The notes under the pieces: model-generated
The model's input: only the letters and a program-made list of their open reading frames with translations
Told to the model about the DNA's origin: nothing
Databases searched by the model: none
Shown: piece by piece, positions 26,739 to 35,040 of the stretch
How positions within the stretch are numbered: position 1 is the stretch's first letter
Layout: each line of letters starts with the position of its first letter
Translations under genes and position numbers: made by a program
Assembly: GCA_946886365.1 (NCBI GenBank)
Contig: CAMPIM010000016.1
Span: 1-42,965 of the forward strand
DNA length: 42,965 nt
Direction of reading: 5' to 3'
From: an uncultured Novosphingobium sp.
GTDB lineage: Bacteria > Pseudomonadota > Alphaproteobacteria > Sphingomonadales > Sphingomonadaceae

Positions 26739-27590
26739 ATGTCCATCGCCTATCTCAATGGCCAGTTCCTGCCGCTCGCCGAAGCGCGGGTTTCGGTGCT
26801 GGATCGCGGCTTTCTGTTCGCCGAGGCCGTTTATGAGGTGACGGCCGTCCTTGATGGCAGACTGATTGACAGCGCGTCGCATCTGGTGCGGCTTGAACGT
26901 TCGGCGGCCGCGATAGGGCTTAGCCTTCCCGTGTCCCTTGCCGAGATTGAAGCGGTGCAGAAGGAACTGGCGGCGCGCAATGATCTCGAGGAGGGCTTGA
27001 TCTATCTGCAGTTGACGCGGGGCGCTGACGCAGGGCGCGACTTCCTGCCATCATCGGCTTTGCAGCCAACGCTTGTGATGTTCACGCAGGCCAAGCGCTT
27101 TCTCGATTCTCCCGCTGTGCAGAACGGCATTGCAGTTGTCACGACACCCGACCTGCGGTGGGCGCGGCGCGACATCAAGAGTGTCGGTCTACTGGCTCAA
27201 GCGATGGCAAAACAGATCGCGGCCGAGGCCGGGGCACAGGAAGCCTGGATGGTGGAAGACGGCTTCATAACCGAAGGCGCCTCTTCCACGGCCTTTCTGG
27301 TCACGGATGAAGGCATCATCACCCGCCCTTATTCACAAGCTGTGCTTGCCGGATGCACCGGCACTGCACTCACTGCGCTGGCCGAAGAATGCGGCCTAAA
27401 TATTGTCCATCGCCCCTTTTCCGTGGCGGAAGCCAAGGAAGCCCGCGAAGCCTTCATCACCAGTGCATCGACACTCTGCCAAGCGGTCGTGCGTATCGAC
27501 GGGACCAAGATCGGCGATGGCACCCCCGGCCCGGTCGCCACCCGGCTACGCCAGCTCTACATCGATTTCGCACGCCGGACGGCGGTCTGA
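26739..27590 (+). CDS. D-amino acid aminotransferase (fold IV PLP enzyme)
   Basis: The 283-residue protein is a branched-chain/D-amino acid transaminase family member. The opening YLNGQFLPLAEARVSVLDRGFLFAEAVYEV and the tail of WARRDIKSVGLLAQAMAK (PLP Lys in IKS) fit D-alanine transaminase; EGASSTAFLV is the phosphate-binding stretch. It interconverts D-alanine and D-glutamate for peptidoglycan. Branched-chain transaminase or aminodeoxychorismate lyase are less likely, given the YEVTAVLDGRLID phrase. It is 69 bases after the UdgX gene, apparently independent of it. Confidence 0.9.
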   Translation: MSIAYLNGQFLPLAEARVSVLDRGFLFAEAVYEVTAVLDGRLIDSASHLVRLERSAAAIGLSLPVSLAEIEAVQKELAARNDLEEGLIYLQLTRGADAGRDFLPSSALQPTLVMFTQAKRFLDSPAVQNGIAVVTTPDLRWARRDIKSVGLLAQAMAKQIAAEAGAQEAWMVEDGFITEGASSTAFLVTDEGIITRPYSQAVLAGCTGTALTALAEECGLNIVHRPFSVAEAKEAREAFITSASTLCQAVVRIDGTKIGDGTPGPVATRLRQLYIDFARRTAV

Positions 27591-27614
27591 AGCGACAACC
27601 TGAGATAACAACAT

Positions 27615-27682
27615 CCATTTTGGATGGGTTGCCTCTTCTCCATCGCCTCCCGCCATTTCGGCGAAAAGCCAAACCATTTTGG
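27615..27682. promoter_or_regulatory. Three CCATTT(T/C)GG repeats upstream of the MarR-like gene
   Basis: CCATTTTGG at 27615-27623, CCATTTCGG at 27653-27661 and CCATTTTGG at 27674-27682. The second and third start 21 bases apart (two helical turns); each has short flanking inverted arms (for example GCCAAA/TTTGGC around the third). They may be operator sites or simple hairpins; the evidence is pattern only. Confidence 0.35.
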
Positions 27683-27834
27683 CGACAGCGAGGGCCGAAC
27701 GTCGTGAATTCGGGTGGGTCAGCAGGATTATCGGTCAATAAAGGGAAGCTGGCATGTCCGATCCGGAGGAAAGAGCAGGCACGCCGCCGCAATATTGCGA
27801 TAGGTTCGGAACAAAGCAGGGACAGGAGTAACAG

Positions 27835-28839
27835 GTGGAAATGGATCGCCCCCGGACTGAATTTGGATCCAGCAGCGAGGAAATCTATGGGATAAGAGAC
27901 CCTCGCGCGGGACTCCTCATTCTGGCGGACGACGTCTTTTTGGACGATGTCGCAGGATTGGCAAAGGCCGCCCAGTTCCGGCTCCTCGATATCGTGCCGC
28001 TGGATCAGGCGATGCTGCGGCTCGACATGCAGGTGGGGTGCGACGTCATCCTGCTCTTCTGCACAAACCCGTCCCCATTGCTCGAGCGATTGCTGGTGCA
28101 GGTGGAGACGCTGGCGGTTCAGAATGACATGTCGGTCATCTTGGTTGCCGGTCTCGACACAATCGATCTTGCCTTCGCCTGCATGCGGAGCGACCGCACG
28201 CAACTGCTCTGCACGCCGGATCACACCGACCTCGCCGCCGCTTTGCTGACTGCCGGGGGAACGACGCCGCAGCGCACGGTTCATGAGGTCAATCAGGAAA
28301 GCGAAGGCGTCCGCCTGCAACAGCTAAGCGAAGAGGTCAGTCGCCTTGCGCGGACGCTGGAGGCGCTGACATCGCGACCGCGCCACGCGACTCCCTCCTT
28401 CGCATTGGGGCCTCGCATATCCGATCGGGCAAGCGATTATATCGGCATGCCCACCGTCGAGCCGCTGGGTGGTCAGCCAACCGCCGCCGACGAAGCAGCA
28501 CTGGGTGCCGCGCAGGTACGGGATATGCTGCGCGCGCGGCGGTTGCGTGAGGATTTCCTGCCCGGCGAACTGTTTGCCGATCCGGCATGGGACATGCTGC
28601 TGGATCTACTGGCCGCGCGTCTGGAGCAGGAACGCGTTTCCGTTTCCAGCCTGTGCATCGCGTCGGCAGTGCCGCCCACCACGGCGCTGCGCTGGATTCG
28701 GACGCTGACAGACAAGGGCATCGTGCATCGGCAGGCCGACCCGCATGATGGCCGCCGTGTGTTCATCGCCCTTGCGGAAGAGACGGCCCAAGCCCTTACA
28801 CGCTGGTTCATGGCCAGCCGCCGTTTTCTTTGCGCGTGA
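27835..28839 (+). CDS. MarR-like transcriptional regulator with receiver-like N-terminal domain
   Basis: The 334-residue protein has an alpha/beta N-terminal domain (about 25-140) built like a response-regulator receiver (LLILADD, DVILLF, MSVILVAG strands) but without a clear phospho-Asp and Lys pair, a short coiled coil (about 155-180), and a C-terminal winged helix (about 245-330) with the MarR wing DPHDGRRVFIALAEE. It probably binds DNA as a dimer; the signal is unknown. GTG 27835 has AGGAG 7 bases ahead; ATG 27841 is the alternative. The 244-base leader holds three CCATTT(T/C)GG repeats that could be its own operators. Confidence 0.78.
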   Translation: MEMDRPRTEFGSSSEEIYGIRDPRAGLLILADDVFLDDVAGLAKAAQFRLLDIVPLDQAMLRLDMQVGCDVILLFCTNPSPLLERLLVQVETLAVQNDMSVILVAGLDTIDLAFACMRSDRTQLLCTPDHTDLAAALLTAGGTTPQRTVHEVNQESEGVRLQQLSEEVSRLARTLEALTSRPRHATPSFALGPRISDRASDYIGMPTVEPLGGQPTAADEAALGAAQVRDMLRARRLREDFLPGELFADPAWDMLLDLLAARLEQERVSVSSLCIASAVPPTTALRWIRTLTDKGIVHRQADPHDGRRVFIALAEETAQALTRWFMASRRFLCA

Positions 28840-28857
28840 CAAGGTCGTCATCAACGC

Positions 28858-28885
28858 TTGACCCGCGCGCTGATTGGCCTAGATA
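28858..28885 (+). promoter_or_regulatory. Sigma-70-type promoter of tRNA-Val
   Basis: TTGACC (28858-28863), a 16-base spacer and TAGATA (28880-28885), placing the transcript start about 30 bases before the mature tRNA. Confidence 0.6.
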
Positions 28886-28921
28886 GGCGCGCTCCGGCTG
28901 CACCGGCATGGATGCGGTATC

Positions 28922-28997
28922 GGGCGATTAGCTCAGTTGGTAGAGCGTCTCGTTTACACCGAGAATGTCGGCGGTTCGAGCCCGTCATCGCCCACCA
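28922..28997 (+). tRNA. tRNA-Val (anticodon UAC)
   Basis: A full cloverleaf: acceptor GGGCGAT pairs with ATCGCCC (28922-28928 with 28087+800, i.e. 28987... 28993 by position), D arm GCTC/GAGC (28931-28934 with 28943-28946), anticodon stem TCTCG/CGAGA with loop TTTACAC and anticodon TAC (28955-28957), T arm GGCGG/CCGTC with loop TTCGAGC. The discriminator A and CCA are encoded at 28994-28997. It reads GUA and other Val codons. No integrase or attachment repeat lies nearby. Confidence 0.97.
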
Positions 28998-29066
28998 TCC
29001 CTTATGCTGCCAGAAAGCCGTGCCGGATATTGCGGTGCGATGGAGCCGCTGCTAATCGACGCCATC

Positions 29067-29294
29067 ATGATACAGCCGCCTGAAATTCTTCGAGTCACCA
29101 AAGCCCGCGTCTCATGCGACGGGTCAGGCGACATTCCCGCCGCTCTGGGTCACCCGCGCGTGTTCCTGGAGATTGACGAGCATGGCTATGTCGATTGCGG
29201 TTATTGCGACAAGCGCTTCGTCCTGATTGGCGGTCCTGCCGATACGCCGGAAGTTGCGGGCCTGCCTGACATTTCGTCCGGCGCGAGCCTCTAA
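29067..29294 (+). CDS. CHCC-type zinc-finger domain protein
   Basis: The 75-residue protein has the zf-CHCC pattern: Cys in RVSCDGSG, His in [10 protein letters not shown], then [10 protein letters not shown]. The bacterial family is related to the NDUFS6/13 kDa accessory subunit of complex I. It probably binds one zinc. The frame is open further upstream through the tRNA; ATG 29040 is another possible start, but the family usually begins near PPEILRVT, favouring 29067. Neither has a strong ribosome site. Confidence 0.82.
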   Translation: MIQPPEILRVTKARVSCDGSGDIPAALGHPRVFLEIDEHGYVDCGYCDKRFVLIGGPADTPEVAGLPDISSGASL

Positions 29295-29351
29295 AGAAGC
29301 GCCCTTCGAATTTGATTGGGCTTGGGCTGTGTCGCTCCTATATCGGGCGGC

Positions 29352-30794
29352 ATGACTGACATCGCTTCCCAGTTCACCGATGCGCGCGGCCTTCTCTACC
29401 GGCCGGGCTTGCTTGATCCCGATGGCGCGCAGCGGCTGACGGCGCAGGCGCTCACCAATTGTGATGATGGCGAGCTCTATCTGCAATATCGCGCCAGCGA
29501 GAGTTTCGGGTTCGACGATGGAAGGCTGAAAACAGCCGATTATTCGACCGATGCGGGCTTTGGCCTGCGCGGCGTATCGGGCGAGATGACGGGCTTTGCC
29601 CATGCCAACGATATCAGCGAAGCAGCGATTCGCCGGGCGGCCGAAACGCTGACCTTGTTGGACCCGGCCATGGGCCAGCCCGCTCCGCCGCCGCAGCGGA
29701 CCAACCGGCATCTTTATACAGACGCCAACCCTCTGGACATCGTCCCGTTCGCCGAAAAGGTGACGCTGTGCGCTGCCATTGATGCGGCGGCGCGAGCTCG
29801 TGATCCCCGCGTCGCGCAGGTTTCGGTCAGTCTGGCCGGGAGCTGGTCGGTTGTGGAAATCGTTCGTGCCGATGGCTTTACCGCTACCGACGTCCGGCCG
29901 CTGGTGCGGCTGAATGTCTCCCTGATTCTTGAAGAAAATGGCCGCCGCGAAACCGGCAGCTTCGGTATTGGCGGACGCTATCTCTACGATCAGGTGATGG
30001 ATTCCGCGATATGGAACCGGGCCATCGACGAGGCACTGGCACAAGCGAGAGTGAACATGCGATCCGTCGCTGCGCCTGCGGGCGAAATGACGGTGCTGCT
30101 GGGGCCGGGCTGGCCGGGCGTACTGGTGCATGAGGCGATCGGCCATGGCCTTGAGGGTGATTTCAACCGTAAGGGCACCAGCGCCTTTTCCGGCCGGATC
30201 GGCGAGCGCGTTGCCGCTCCCGGCGTCACGGTGGTGGATGACGGATCGATCCTCAGCCGCCGTGGATCGCTCTCGATCGATGACGAAGGCACGCCCACAC
30301 GAGAGAATGTCCTTATCGAGGATGGCATCCTTAAAGGCTATATGCAGGATCGCCTCAACGCCCGGCTTATGGGCGTGGAACCCACGGGCAACGGGCGTCG
30401 CGAAAGCTACGCCCATGCGCCGATGCCGCGCATGACCAACACGTTCATCAAAGGCGGCCATGATGATCCGGAGGAATTGCTGTCCCGTATGGGTTCCGGC
30501 ATCTTCGCCAAGAGTTTTGGCGGAGGCCAGGTCGACATCGTCTCAGGCAAATTCGTCTTTTCCTGCACCGAGGCCTACAAGGTCGAGAATGGAAAGCTGG
30601 GCGACCCAATCAAGGGTGCGACGCTGATAGGGGACGGGCCAACGGCGCTAACCAAGGTGATCGGCATCGGCAATGACTGGGCTTTGGATGAAGGCATCGG
30701 CATGTGCGGCAAGGGTGGACAGAGCGTTCCAGCGGGCGTCGGGCAGCCGACCCTGCTGATCGAAGGGCTGACGGTCGGCGGCACGGCGACCTGA
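29352..30794 (+). CDS. tldD: Metalloprotease TldD
   Basis: The 480-residue protein carries the TldD zinc motif HEAIGH (H260, E261, H265) within LVHEAIGHGLEGDFNRKG, followed by SAFSGRIGERVAAPGVTVVDDG. With TldE/PmbA it forms a protease that trims unfolded peptides, such as microcin and antitoxin precursors. No pmbA is in the window. An in-frame ATG at 29316 exists; MTDIASQFTDARG at 29352 matches the family start. It is 57 bases after the zinc protein. Confidence 0.94.
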   Translation: MTDIASQFTDARGLLYRPGLLDPDGAQRLTAQALTNCDDGELYLQYRASESFGFDDGRLKTADYSTDAGFGLRGVSGEMTGFAHANDISEAAIRRAAETLTLLDPAMGQPAPPPQRTNRHLYTDANPLDIVPFAEKVTLCAAIDAAARARDPRVAQVSVSLAGSWSVVEIVRADGFTATDVRPLVRLNVSLILEENGRRETGSFGIGGRYLYDQVMDSAIWNRAIDEALAQARVNMRSVAAPAGEMTVLLGPGWPGVLVHEAIGHGLEGDFNRKGTSAFSGRIGERVAAPGVTVVDDGSILSRRGSLSIDDEGTPTRENVLIEDGILKGYMQDRLNARLMGVEPTGNGRRESYAHAPMPRMTNTFIKGGHDDPEELLSRMGSGIFAKSFGGGQVDIVSGKFVFSCTEAYKVENGKLGDPIKGATLIGDGPTALTKVIGIGNDWALDEGIGMCGKGGQSVPAGVGQPTLLIEGLTVGGTAT

Positions 30795-30848
30795 CATCCT
30801 CGCGCCGTGGGCTGCGGAACCTGCGGCCCACTGCTTCTTTTTCCTTGT

Positions 30849-31424
30849 ATGAACATGCTTACGGACAGCCATGACGCCGTGACCGCCGATTGGGCGGCTG
30901 CCCTGCTGGACTTCTGGTTCAATCAGGTCGGGGAGGAGGGCTGGTGGAAGCATGACCCGAAGCTGGACCAACAGTGCGCGACGCGCTTTTGTGAGCTGTG
31001 GGAGGAAAAACGCAAGTTGGCCGCCGAAACATTCCTTGATCGGGCTGATGACGCATTGGCGGCAGTCCTGCTATTCGATCAGTTACCGCGTAATATGTTC
31101 CGCGGCACCGCCGAGGCGTTCAAAACTGACGAACTCGCTCGAAGCGTCGCGCGCGGCGCCGTTGCGCATGGCTATGACATCCAGATTGGCGGCGCGGGCC
31201 GTAGGTTTTTCTACATGCCGTTCCAGCATAGTGAGGATATCGAAGATCAAAAGCTATCGCTGAGCCTGTTCGAGGCAGCAGGCGATGCGCCGTCCTTGGA
31301 ATATGCCCGTCAGCATCATGACGTGATCGCCCGTTTCGGCCGGTTCCCGCATCGAAATGCTGCGGTCGGGCGGCCGACTTTGCCCGAGGAAAAAGACGCC
31401 GTCCGTATGACGGCCAACTGGTAG
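30849..31424 (+). CDS. DUF924 family protein
   Basis: The 191-residue protein has the DUF924 signatures LLDFWFNQVGEEGWWKHDPKLD, VLLFDQLPRNMFRGT and FFYMPFQHSEDIEDQ. It is an all-helical TPR-like fold of unknown biochemical role. ATG 30849 is used; an ATG at 30855 is also possible. It lies 54 bases after tldD and just before the nitrogen-regulated glnK promoter, probably by chance. Confidence 0.88.
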   Translation: MNMLTDSHDAVTADWAAALLDFWFNQVGEEGWWKHDPKLDQQCATRFCELWEEKRKLAAETFLDRADDALAAVLLFDQLPRNMFRGTAEAFKTDELARSVARGAVAHGYDIQIGGAGRRFFYMPFQHSEDIEDQKLSLSLFEAAGDAPSLEYARQHHDVIARFGRFPHRNAAVGRPTLPEEKDAVRMTANW

Positions 31425-31432
31425 GGAAAAGA

Positions 31433-31478
31433 TGCCCGATTTTTGGGCAATGTAGGCAAACTGCCCATTTTTTTGGCG
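31433..31478 (+). promoter_or_regulatory. NtrC-like enhancer sites upstream of glnK
   Basis: A perfect dyad TGCCC-N7-GGGCA (31433-31449) and a degenerate second copy TGCCC-N7-TGGCG (31462-31478) whose starts are 29 bases apart, near three helical turns. They resemble the NtrC consensus TGCAC-N7-GTGCA and lie about 60-90 bases upstream of the sigma-54 promoter, where NtrC binds. Confidence 0.6.
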
Positions 31479-31531
31479 GGAAGTACTTAAGGCCAATCTA
31501 AAAAGCCCGCTTTTGAACGGGACTGACCAAT

Positions 31532-31547
31532 TGGCACGCCTCTTGCT
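31532..31547 (+). promoter_or_regulatory. Sigma-54 (RpoN) promoter of glnK-amtB
   Basis: TGGCACG-N4-TTGCT at 31532-31547: the invariant GG (31533-31534) and GC (31545-31546) have exactly ten bases between them. It matches the RpoN consensus and lies 35 bases before the glnK start, so the transcript would start near 31557. Confidence 0.92.
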
Positions 31548-31581
31548 GTAATGTCGCCGCACACCATTAACAGGGGGCGAC

Positions 31582-31920
31582 ATGAAACTTGTCATGGCTA
31601 TCATCAAGCCGTTCAAGCTTGACGATGTCCGCGAGGCACTCTCCTCGCTAGGCATCGCCGGCATGACGGTGTCCGAGGTGAAGGGCTTCGGCCGCCAGAA
31701 GGGGCAAACCGAAATCTACCGGGGTGCCGAATATTCCACGAACATGGTTCCGAAAATCAAGATCGAGGTCGTCTGCGATGACGATCTTGCACCGCGCGTA
31801 GTCGAAGCGGTCCAGGCCGCCGCCAATTCCGGCGCGATCGGCGATGGCAAGATCTTCGTTCTCGATGTCGGTCAGGCCGTGCGCATCCGCACCGGCGAGA
31901 CCGGCGAAACCGCGCTGTAA
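31582..31920 (+). CDS. glnK: Nitrogen regulatory protein P-II (GlnK type)
   Basis: The 112-residue protein has the P-II fold, with the uridylylation site Tyr51 in the T-loop GAEYSTNMVPK, the opening MKLVMAIIKPFKLDDVREAL, and C-terminal ATP-site residues in GDGKIFVLDV. The trimer senses 2-oxoglutarate and ATP/ADP and, when not uridylylated, plugs AmtB. Its place 13 bases before amtB, and the sigma-54 promoter, mark it as GlnK rather than GlnB. AGGGGGCGAC precedes the start. Confidence 0.95.
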   Translation: MKLVMAIIKPFKLDDVREALSSLGIAGMTVSEVKGFGRQKGQTEIYRGAEYSTNMVPKIKIEVVCDDDLAPRVVEAVQAAANSGAIGDGKIFVLDVGQAVRIRTGETGETAL

Positions 31921-31933
31921 GAAGGGGGGAATA

Positions 31934-33358
31934 ATGACCTTTTCCAAGAAATTCTGCGGCGTGATGGGGGCGGCTGCGCTGACCCTTCTCGCAGCCGCAC
32001 CGGCGCTCGCCGCGCCGATAAAGGCGCCAGACGCCGCTGCAATGGCCAGCATGGTCAACAAGGGCGACGTCGCCTGGATGCTGATCTCGGCCGCGCTGGT
32101 ACTGATGATGTCGATTCCGGGCCTTGCCCTGTTCTACGGCGGCCTGGTCCGTACCAAGAACATGCTGAGCATCCTGATGCAGGTGTTCACGATCGTTTCC
32201 GTGGCTGGTCTGGTCTGGACCTGCTGGGGCTATTCCATCGCCTTCACCTCGGGTGGCGACAATCATTTCTTCGGCGGTCTATCCAAGGCGTTCCTGATGG
32301 GCGTCGATGGTACGACCTCGGCGGCGACGTTCAGCAACAACGTCTATCTGCCCGAATTCGTGTTCGTCGTCTTCCAGATGACCTTCGCCATGATCACCCC
32401 GGCGCTGATCGTCGGTGCGTTCGCGGAGCGCGTGAAATTCTCCTCGCTGATTGTGTTCGTCGTGCTGTGGCTGACCTTCATCTACTTCCCGATGGCGCAC
32501 ATGGTGTGGTATTGGGCTGGCCCGGACTTCCTGGCTGATGCTCCTACCGACTATGGCATGCTCTGGGGCTGGGGCGCGCTCGACTTCGCGGGCGGCACCG
32601 TGGTCCACATCAACGCGGGTATCGCGGGCCTCGTCGGCGCCATCATGATCGGCAAGCGCGTCGGCTTCCCCAAGGAGCCCATGCCGCCGCACTCGCTGAC
32701 CATGACCATGATCGGTGCCAGCCTGCTGTGGGTCGGCTGGTTCGGCTTCAACGCCGGCTCCAACCTGGAAGCCAATGCCGTCACTGGCGTCGCCTTCATC
32801 AACACCATGGTCGCCACCTGCGCGGCAGCGGTCAGCTGGTCGCTGGTTGAACAGGTCCACCACGGCAAGGCTTCTCTGCTCGGCGCAGTCACGGGTGCTG
32901 TCGCTGGCCTCGTCGCCATCACCCCGGCGGCTGGTTTTGCGGCTCCTATGACATCCATCGTGCTCGGCTTCGCCGTCTCCCCGATCTGCTACCTCTTCGT
33001 GGCATTCGTGAAGGGCAAGGTCGGCTATGACGACAGCTTGGACGTGTTCGGCGTGCACTGCATCGGCGGCATCGTCGGCGCGATCGCGACAGGTATCGTC
33101 GCGGCTCCTTCGCTCGGCGGTCAGGGCGTGTTCGACTACACCGTCTTCCCGGCAGCCTTCCATCCGGAAGCCTACAGCATCCCGGGCCAGGTCTGGATCC
33201 AGATCAAGGCGGTCGTGTTCACCCTGCTCTTCTCGGGCATTGGCAGCGCGATTATCTACTTCATCATCGACAAGACCATGGGTCTGCGTCCGAGCCGCGA
33301 TGCCGAGATGGAAGGCCTGGACCTCGCGAGCCACGGCGAGCGCGCCTACAACTACTGA
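31934..33358 (+). CDS. amtB: Ammonium transporter
   Basis: The 474-residue protein has a cleavable signal peptide (residues 1-26, ending in ALA) and eleven membrane helices. The pore histidines lie in GGTVVHINAGIAG and FGVHCIGGIVGA; NTMVATCAAA and WVGWFGFNAGSNLEAN are further Amt signatures. It conducts ammonium and is blocked by GlnK. The frame is open into glnK, but ATG 31934 has GAAGGGGGG ahead and begins the signal peptide. Confidence 0.96.
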   Translation: MTFSKKFCGVMGAAALTLLAAAPALAAPIKAPDAAAMASMVNKGDVAWMLISAALVLMMSIPGLALFYGGLVRTKNMLSILMQVFTIVSVAGLVWTCWGYSIAFTSGGDNHFFGGLSKAFLMGVDGTTSAATFSNNVYLPEFVFVVFQMTFAMITPALIVGAFAERVKFSSLIVFVVLWLTFIYFPMAHMVWYWAGPDFLADAPTDYGMLWGWGALDFAGGTVVHINAGIAGLVGAIMIGKRVGFPKEPMPPHSLTMTMIGASLLWVGWFGFNAGSNLEANAVTGVAFINTMVATCAAAVSWSLVEQVHHGKASLLGAVTGAVAGLVAITPAAGFAAPMTSIVLGFAVSPICYLFVAFVKGKVGYDDSLDVFGVHCIGGIVGAIATGIVAAPSLGGQGVFDYTVFPAAFHPEAYSIPGQVWIQIKAVVFTLLFSGIGSAIIYFIIDKTMGLRPSRDAEMEGLDLASHGERAYNY

Positions 33359-33368
33359 GACTTCGGCA

Positions 33369-33395
33369 GGGCGGGCCGGAAAGAACGGCCCGCCC
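33369..33395 (+). other. GC hairpin after amtB
   Basis: A perfect 10-bp stem, GGGCGGGCCG (33369-33378) with CGGCCCGCCC (33386-33395), 11 bases after the amtB stop and without a T-run. It could protect the transcript end or pause polymerase ahead of the terminator downstream. Confidence 0.65.
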
Positions 33396-33428
33396 GCCAC
33401 ACGATGTTCCTCCTGCGAACACGCCTCG

Positions 33429-33459
33429 GGACCGGTACGAAAGTATCGGTCCTTTTTTT
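33429..33459 (+). terminator. Rho-independent terminator of glnK-amtB
   Basis: A 10-bp stem with one G-T pair (GGACCGGTAC 33429-33438, GTATCGGTCC 33443-33452), a GAAA tetraloop and seven T (33453-33459). It lies 5 bases before the end of the convergent crtB gene. Confidence 0.93.
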
Positions 33460-33463
33460 GATG

Positions 33464-34411
33464 TCAGGCCTTTGGTCGGGTCCAGAGATGTGCCGGTCGG
33501 GGCACCGATAAGGGCCAGCGGCGGGACCGGGCCACGATCTGCAACCCCGCCCGAAACACCCAACCCAGCTTTTCGCTCTTCGGCGTCACCACGCGATCGT
33601 CCCAGGCATGACCGCCCCGTCGATCCACTTCGCGCGCGATATCGCCATAAATACCCGCTGCGGCCAGAACCGCCCAAGCGGAGCGCGGCGGCAAGGCGCC
33701 CGTGCCATGCCGGGCGCTGGCCTCATAATCCGCGGCCAGCCCGGCGAGACGGCGCGCCAATATCACTAGCTGCGGACGGAAGCCTGGCTCCATATGCCTG
33801 CCGCAAGGAATGTGCATCTCCGCCAGCCATTGCTGGGGCAGGTAACAGCGTCCCGCCGCCTGATCCTCACCGATGTCGCGCGCAATGTTGGCGAGCTGAA
33901 ACGCCAGTCCCAAGTCGCAGGCCCGCTCAAGCGTAGACTCATCCGCCGGATCAACCCCCATCAGCACCGCCATCATGCAGCCGACCGCGCCAGCAACATG
34001 ATAACAATAGCGCAGCATGTCCGCTTCGCTCTGAGGCCGCCAATCTTCAGCATCGAGCGCGAAGCCTTCGATCAGGTCATGCGCATAGCGGGCCGGGATG
34101 GCGCATTCGCGCATCACTAGGCCAAAGCCATCGAAGGCGGGATCGCCCGTCGGCTCGCCGCGCAGGGCGGCATCGGTCAGCGCCCTCATACTGGCAAGGC
34201 GCGCCTGCCCATCGGCCACGCCTCTCATTACGCCACCATGATCCTGCCCGTCGGCGATATCGTCGCACTTGCGGCACCATGCATAGAGAAGCCAAGCACG
34301 CTCACGGGTTTGCCGGTCGAACAGCTTCGATGCCAAGGCGAAGGATTTGGAGCCCCGGGCGATACTTTCGCGGGCATGGGCGACGAGGGCGGTGCGATCG
34401 AGAATGGTCAC
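33464..34411 (-). CDS. crtB: Phytoene synthase
   Basis: The 315-residue trans-isoprenyl diphosphate synthase-type enzyme has the two Asp-rich motifs CRKCDDIADGQD and QLANIARDIGED, and the phrase YCYHVAGAVGCMMAVLMG. It joins two geranylgeranyl diphosphates to phytoene, the first committed step of carotenoid synthesis. It is last in the minus-strand operon crtY-crtI-LOG-crtB, 47 bases after the LOG gene, and ends against the amtB terminator. Confidence 0.94.
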   Translation of the reverse strand: MTILDRTALVAHARESIARGSKSFALASKLFDRQTRERAWLLYAWCRKCDDIADGQDHGGVMRGVADGQARLASMRALTDAALRGEPTGDPAFDGFGLVMRECAIPARYAHDLIEGFALDAEDWRPQSEADMLRYCYHVAGAVGCMMAVLMGVDPADESTLERACDLGLAFQLANIARDIGEDQAAGRCYLPQQWLAEMHIPCGRHMEPGFRPQLVILARRLAGLAADYEASARHGTGALPPRSAWAVLAAAGIYGDIAREVDRRGGHAWDDRVVTPKSEKLGWVFRAGLQIVARSRRWPLSVPRPAHLWTRPKA

Positions 34412-34458
34412 ACTGCGGCCATGCCCCGCGCCGATGGTCGCCGCAAGGGTGGCACGAA

Positions 34459-35040
34459 TTACAGCCTGTCGGCCTTCATCGAAAAGATCGGCTCGTGCGC
34501 CTCATAGGCTGCCATTTTATCAAGCAGCGCCTCGATCGAGTCGGCATGGACCAGGATGTCGGCATGTTGCGGGCGGATGAAGCCGGTGTCGATCATATGC
34601 CGGTTGAAGGCGATGAGCTGGTCATAGAAGCTCGACACATTCAGCAGACCGACCGGCTTGGCATGGTAGCCAAGTTGCGCCCAGCTGATTGCCTCCCACA
34701 ACTCATCCATGGTGCCAACGCCGCCGGGCAGCGTGATGAAGCCGTCAGACAGATCAGTGAAGAGTGCCTTGCGCTGATGCATGGTCTGAACGACATGAAG
34801 CTCGGTGCAGCCCTGATGCGCGACCTCGGCCCGTACCAGGGCTTCCGGAATGACGCCGATCACCTCGCCTCCGGCCTCGAGCGCGGCATCGGCAACCGCG
34901 CCCATTAAACCCAGCCGCCCGCCGCCATAGACGACCCCAATGCCGCGCCCAGCAAGCGTGCGGCCAACTTGGCGAGCGGATTCCACATAGACCGGATCAG
35001 CAGGCAAAGCCGATCCGCAATAGACGGCCAGTCGCTTCAC
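34459..35040 (-). CDS. LOG family protein (TIGR00730)
   Basis: The 193-residue Rossmann protein has the LOG motif PGGVGTMDELWE and the glycine-rich GGGRLGLMGAVADAALEAGG. LOG enzymes release the base from nucleoside 5'-monophosphates (cytokinin riboside phosphates in plants and some bacteria; a general nucleotide clean-up role elsewhere). Its ATG overlaps the crtI stop (ATGA, 35037-35040), so it is translated with the carotenoid genes. Its link to pigment synthesis is unknown. Confidence 0.92.
   Translation of the reverse strand: MKRLAVYCGSALPADPVYVESARQVGRTLAGRGIGVVYGGGRLGLMGAVADAALEAGGEVIGVIPEALVRAEVAHQGCTELHVVQTMHQRKALFTDLSDGFITLPGGVGTMDELWEAISWAQLGYHAKPVGLLNVSSFYDQLIAFNRHMIDTGFIRPQHADILVHADSIEALLDKMAAYEAHEPIFSMKADRL

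Noticed and set aside
28922..28997. tRNA-Val considered as an integration site of a mobile element
   Set aside because: No integrase and no repeat of the tRNA 3' end is visible downstream; the neighbours are housekeeping genes.
29124..30461. 445-codon minus-strand open frame
   Set aside because: Antisense to tldD, which carries the HExxxH motif and family length.
32279..33400. 373-codon minus-strand open frame
   Set aside because: Antisense to amtB and crosses its downstream hairpin.
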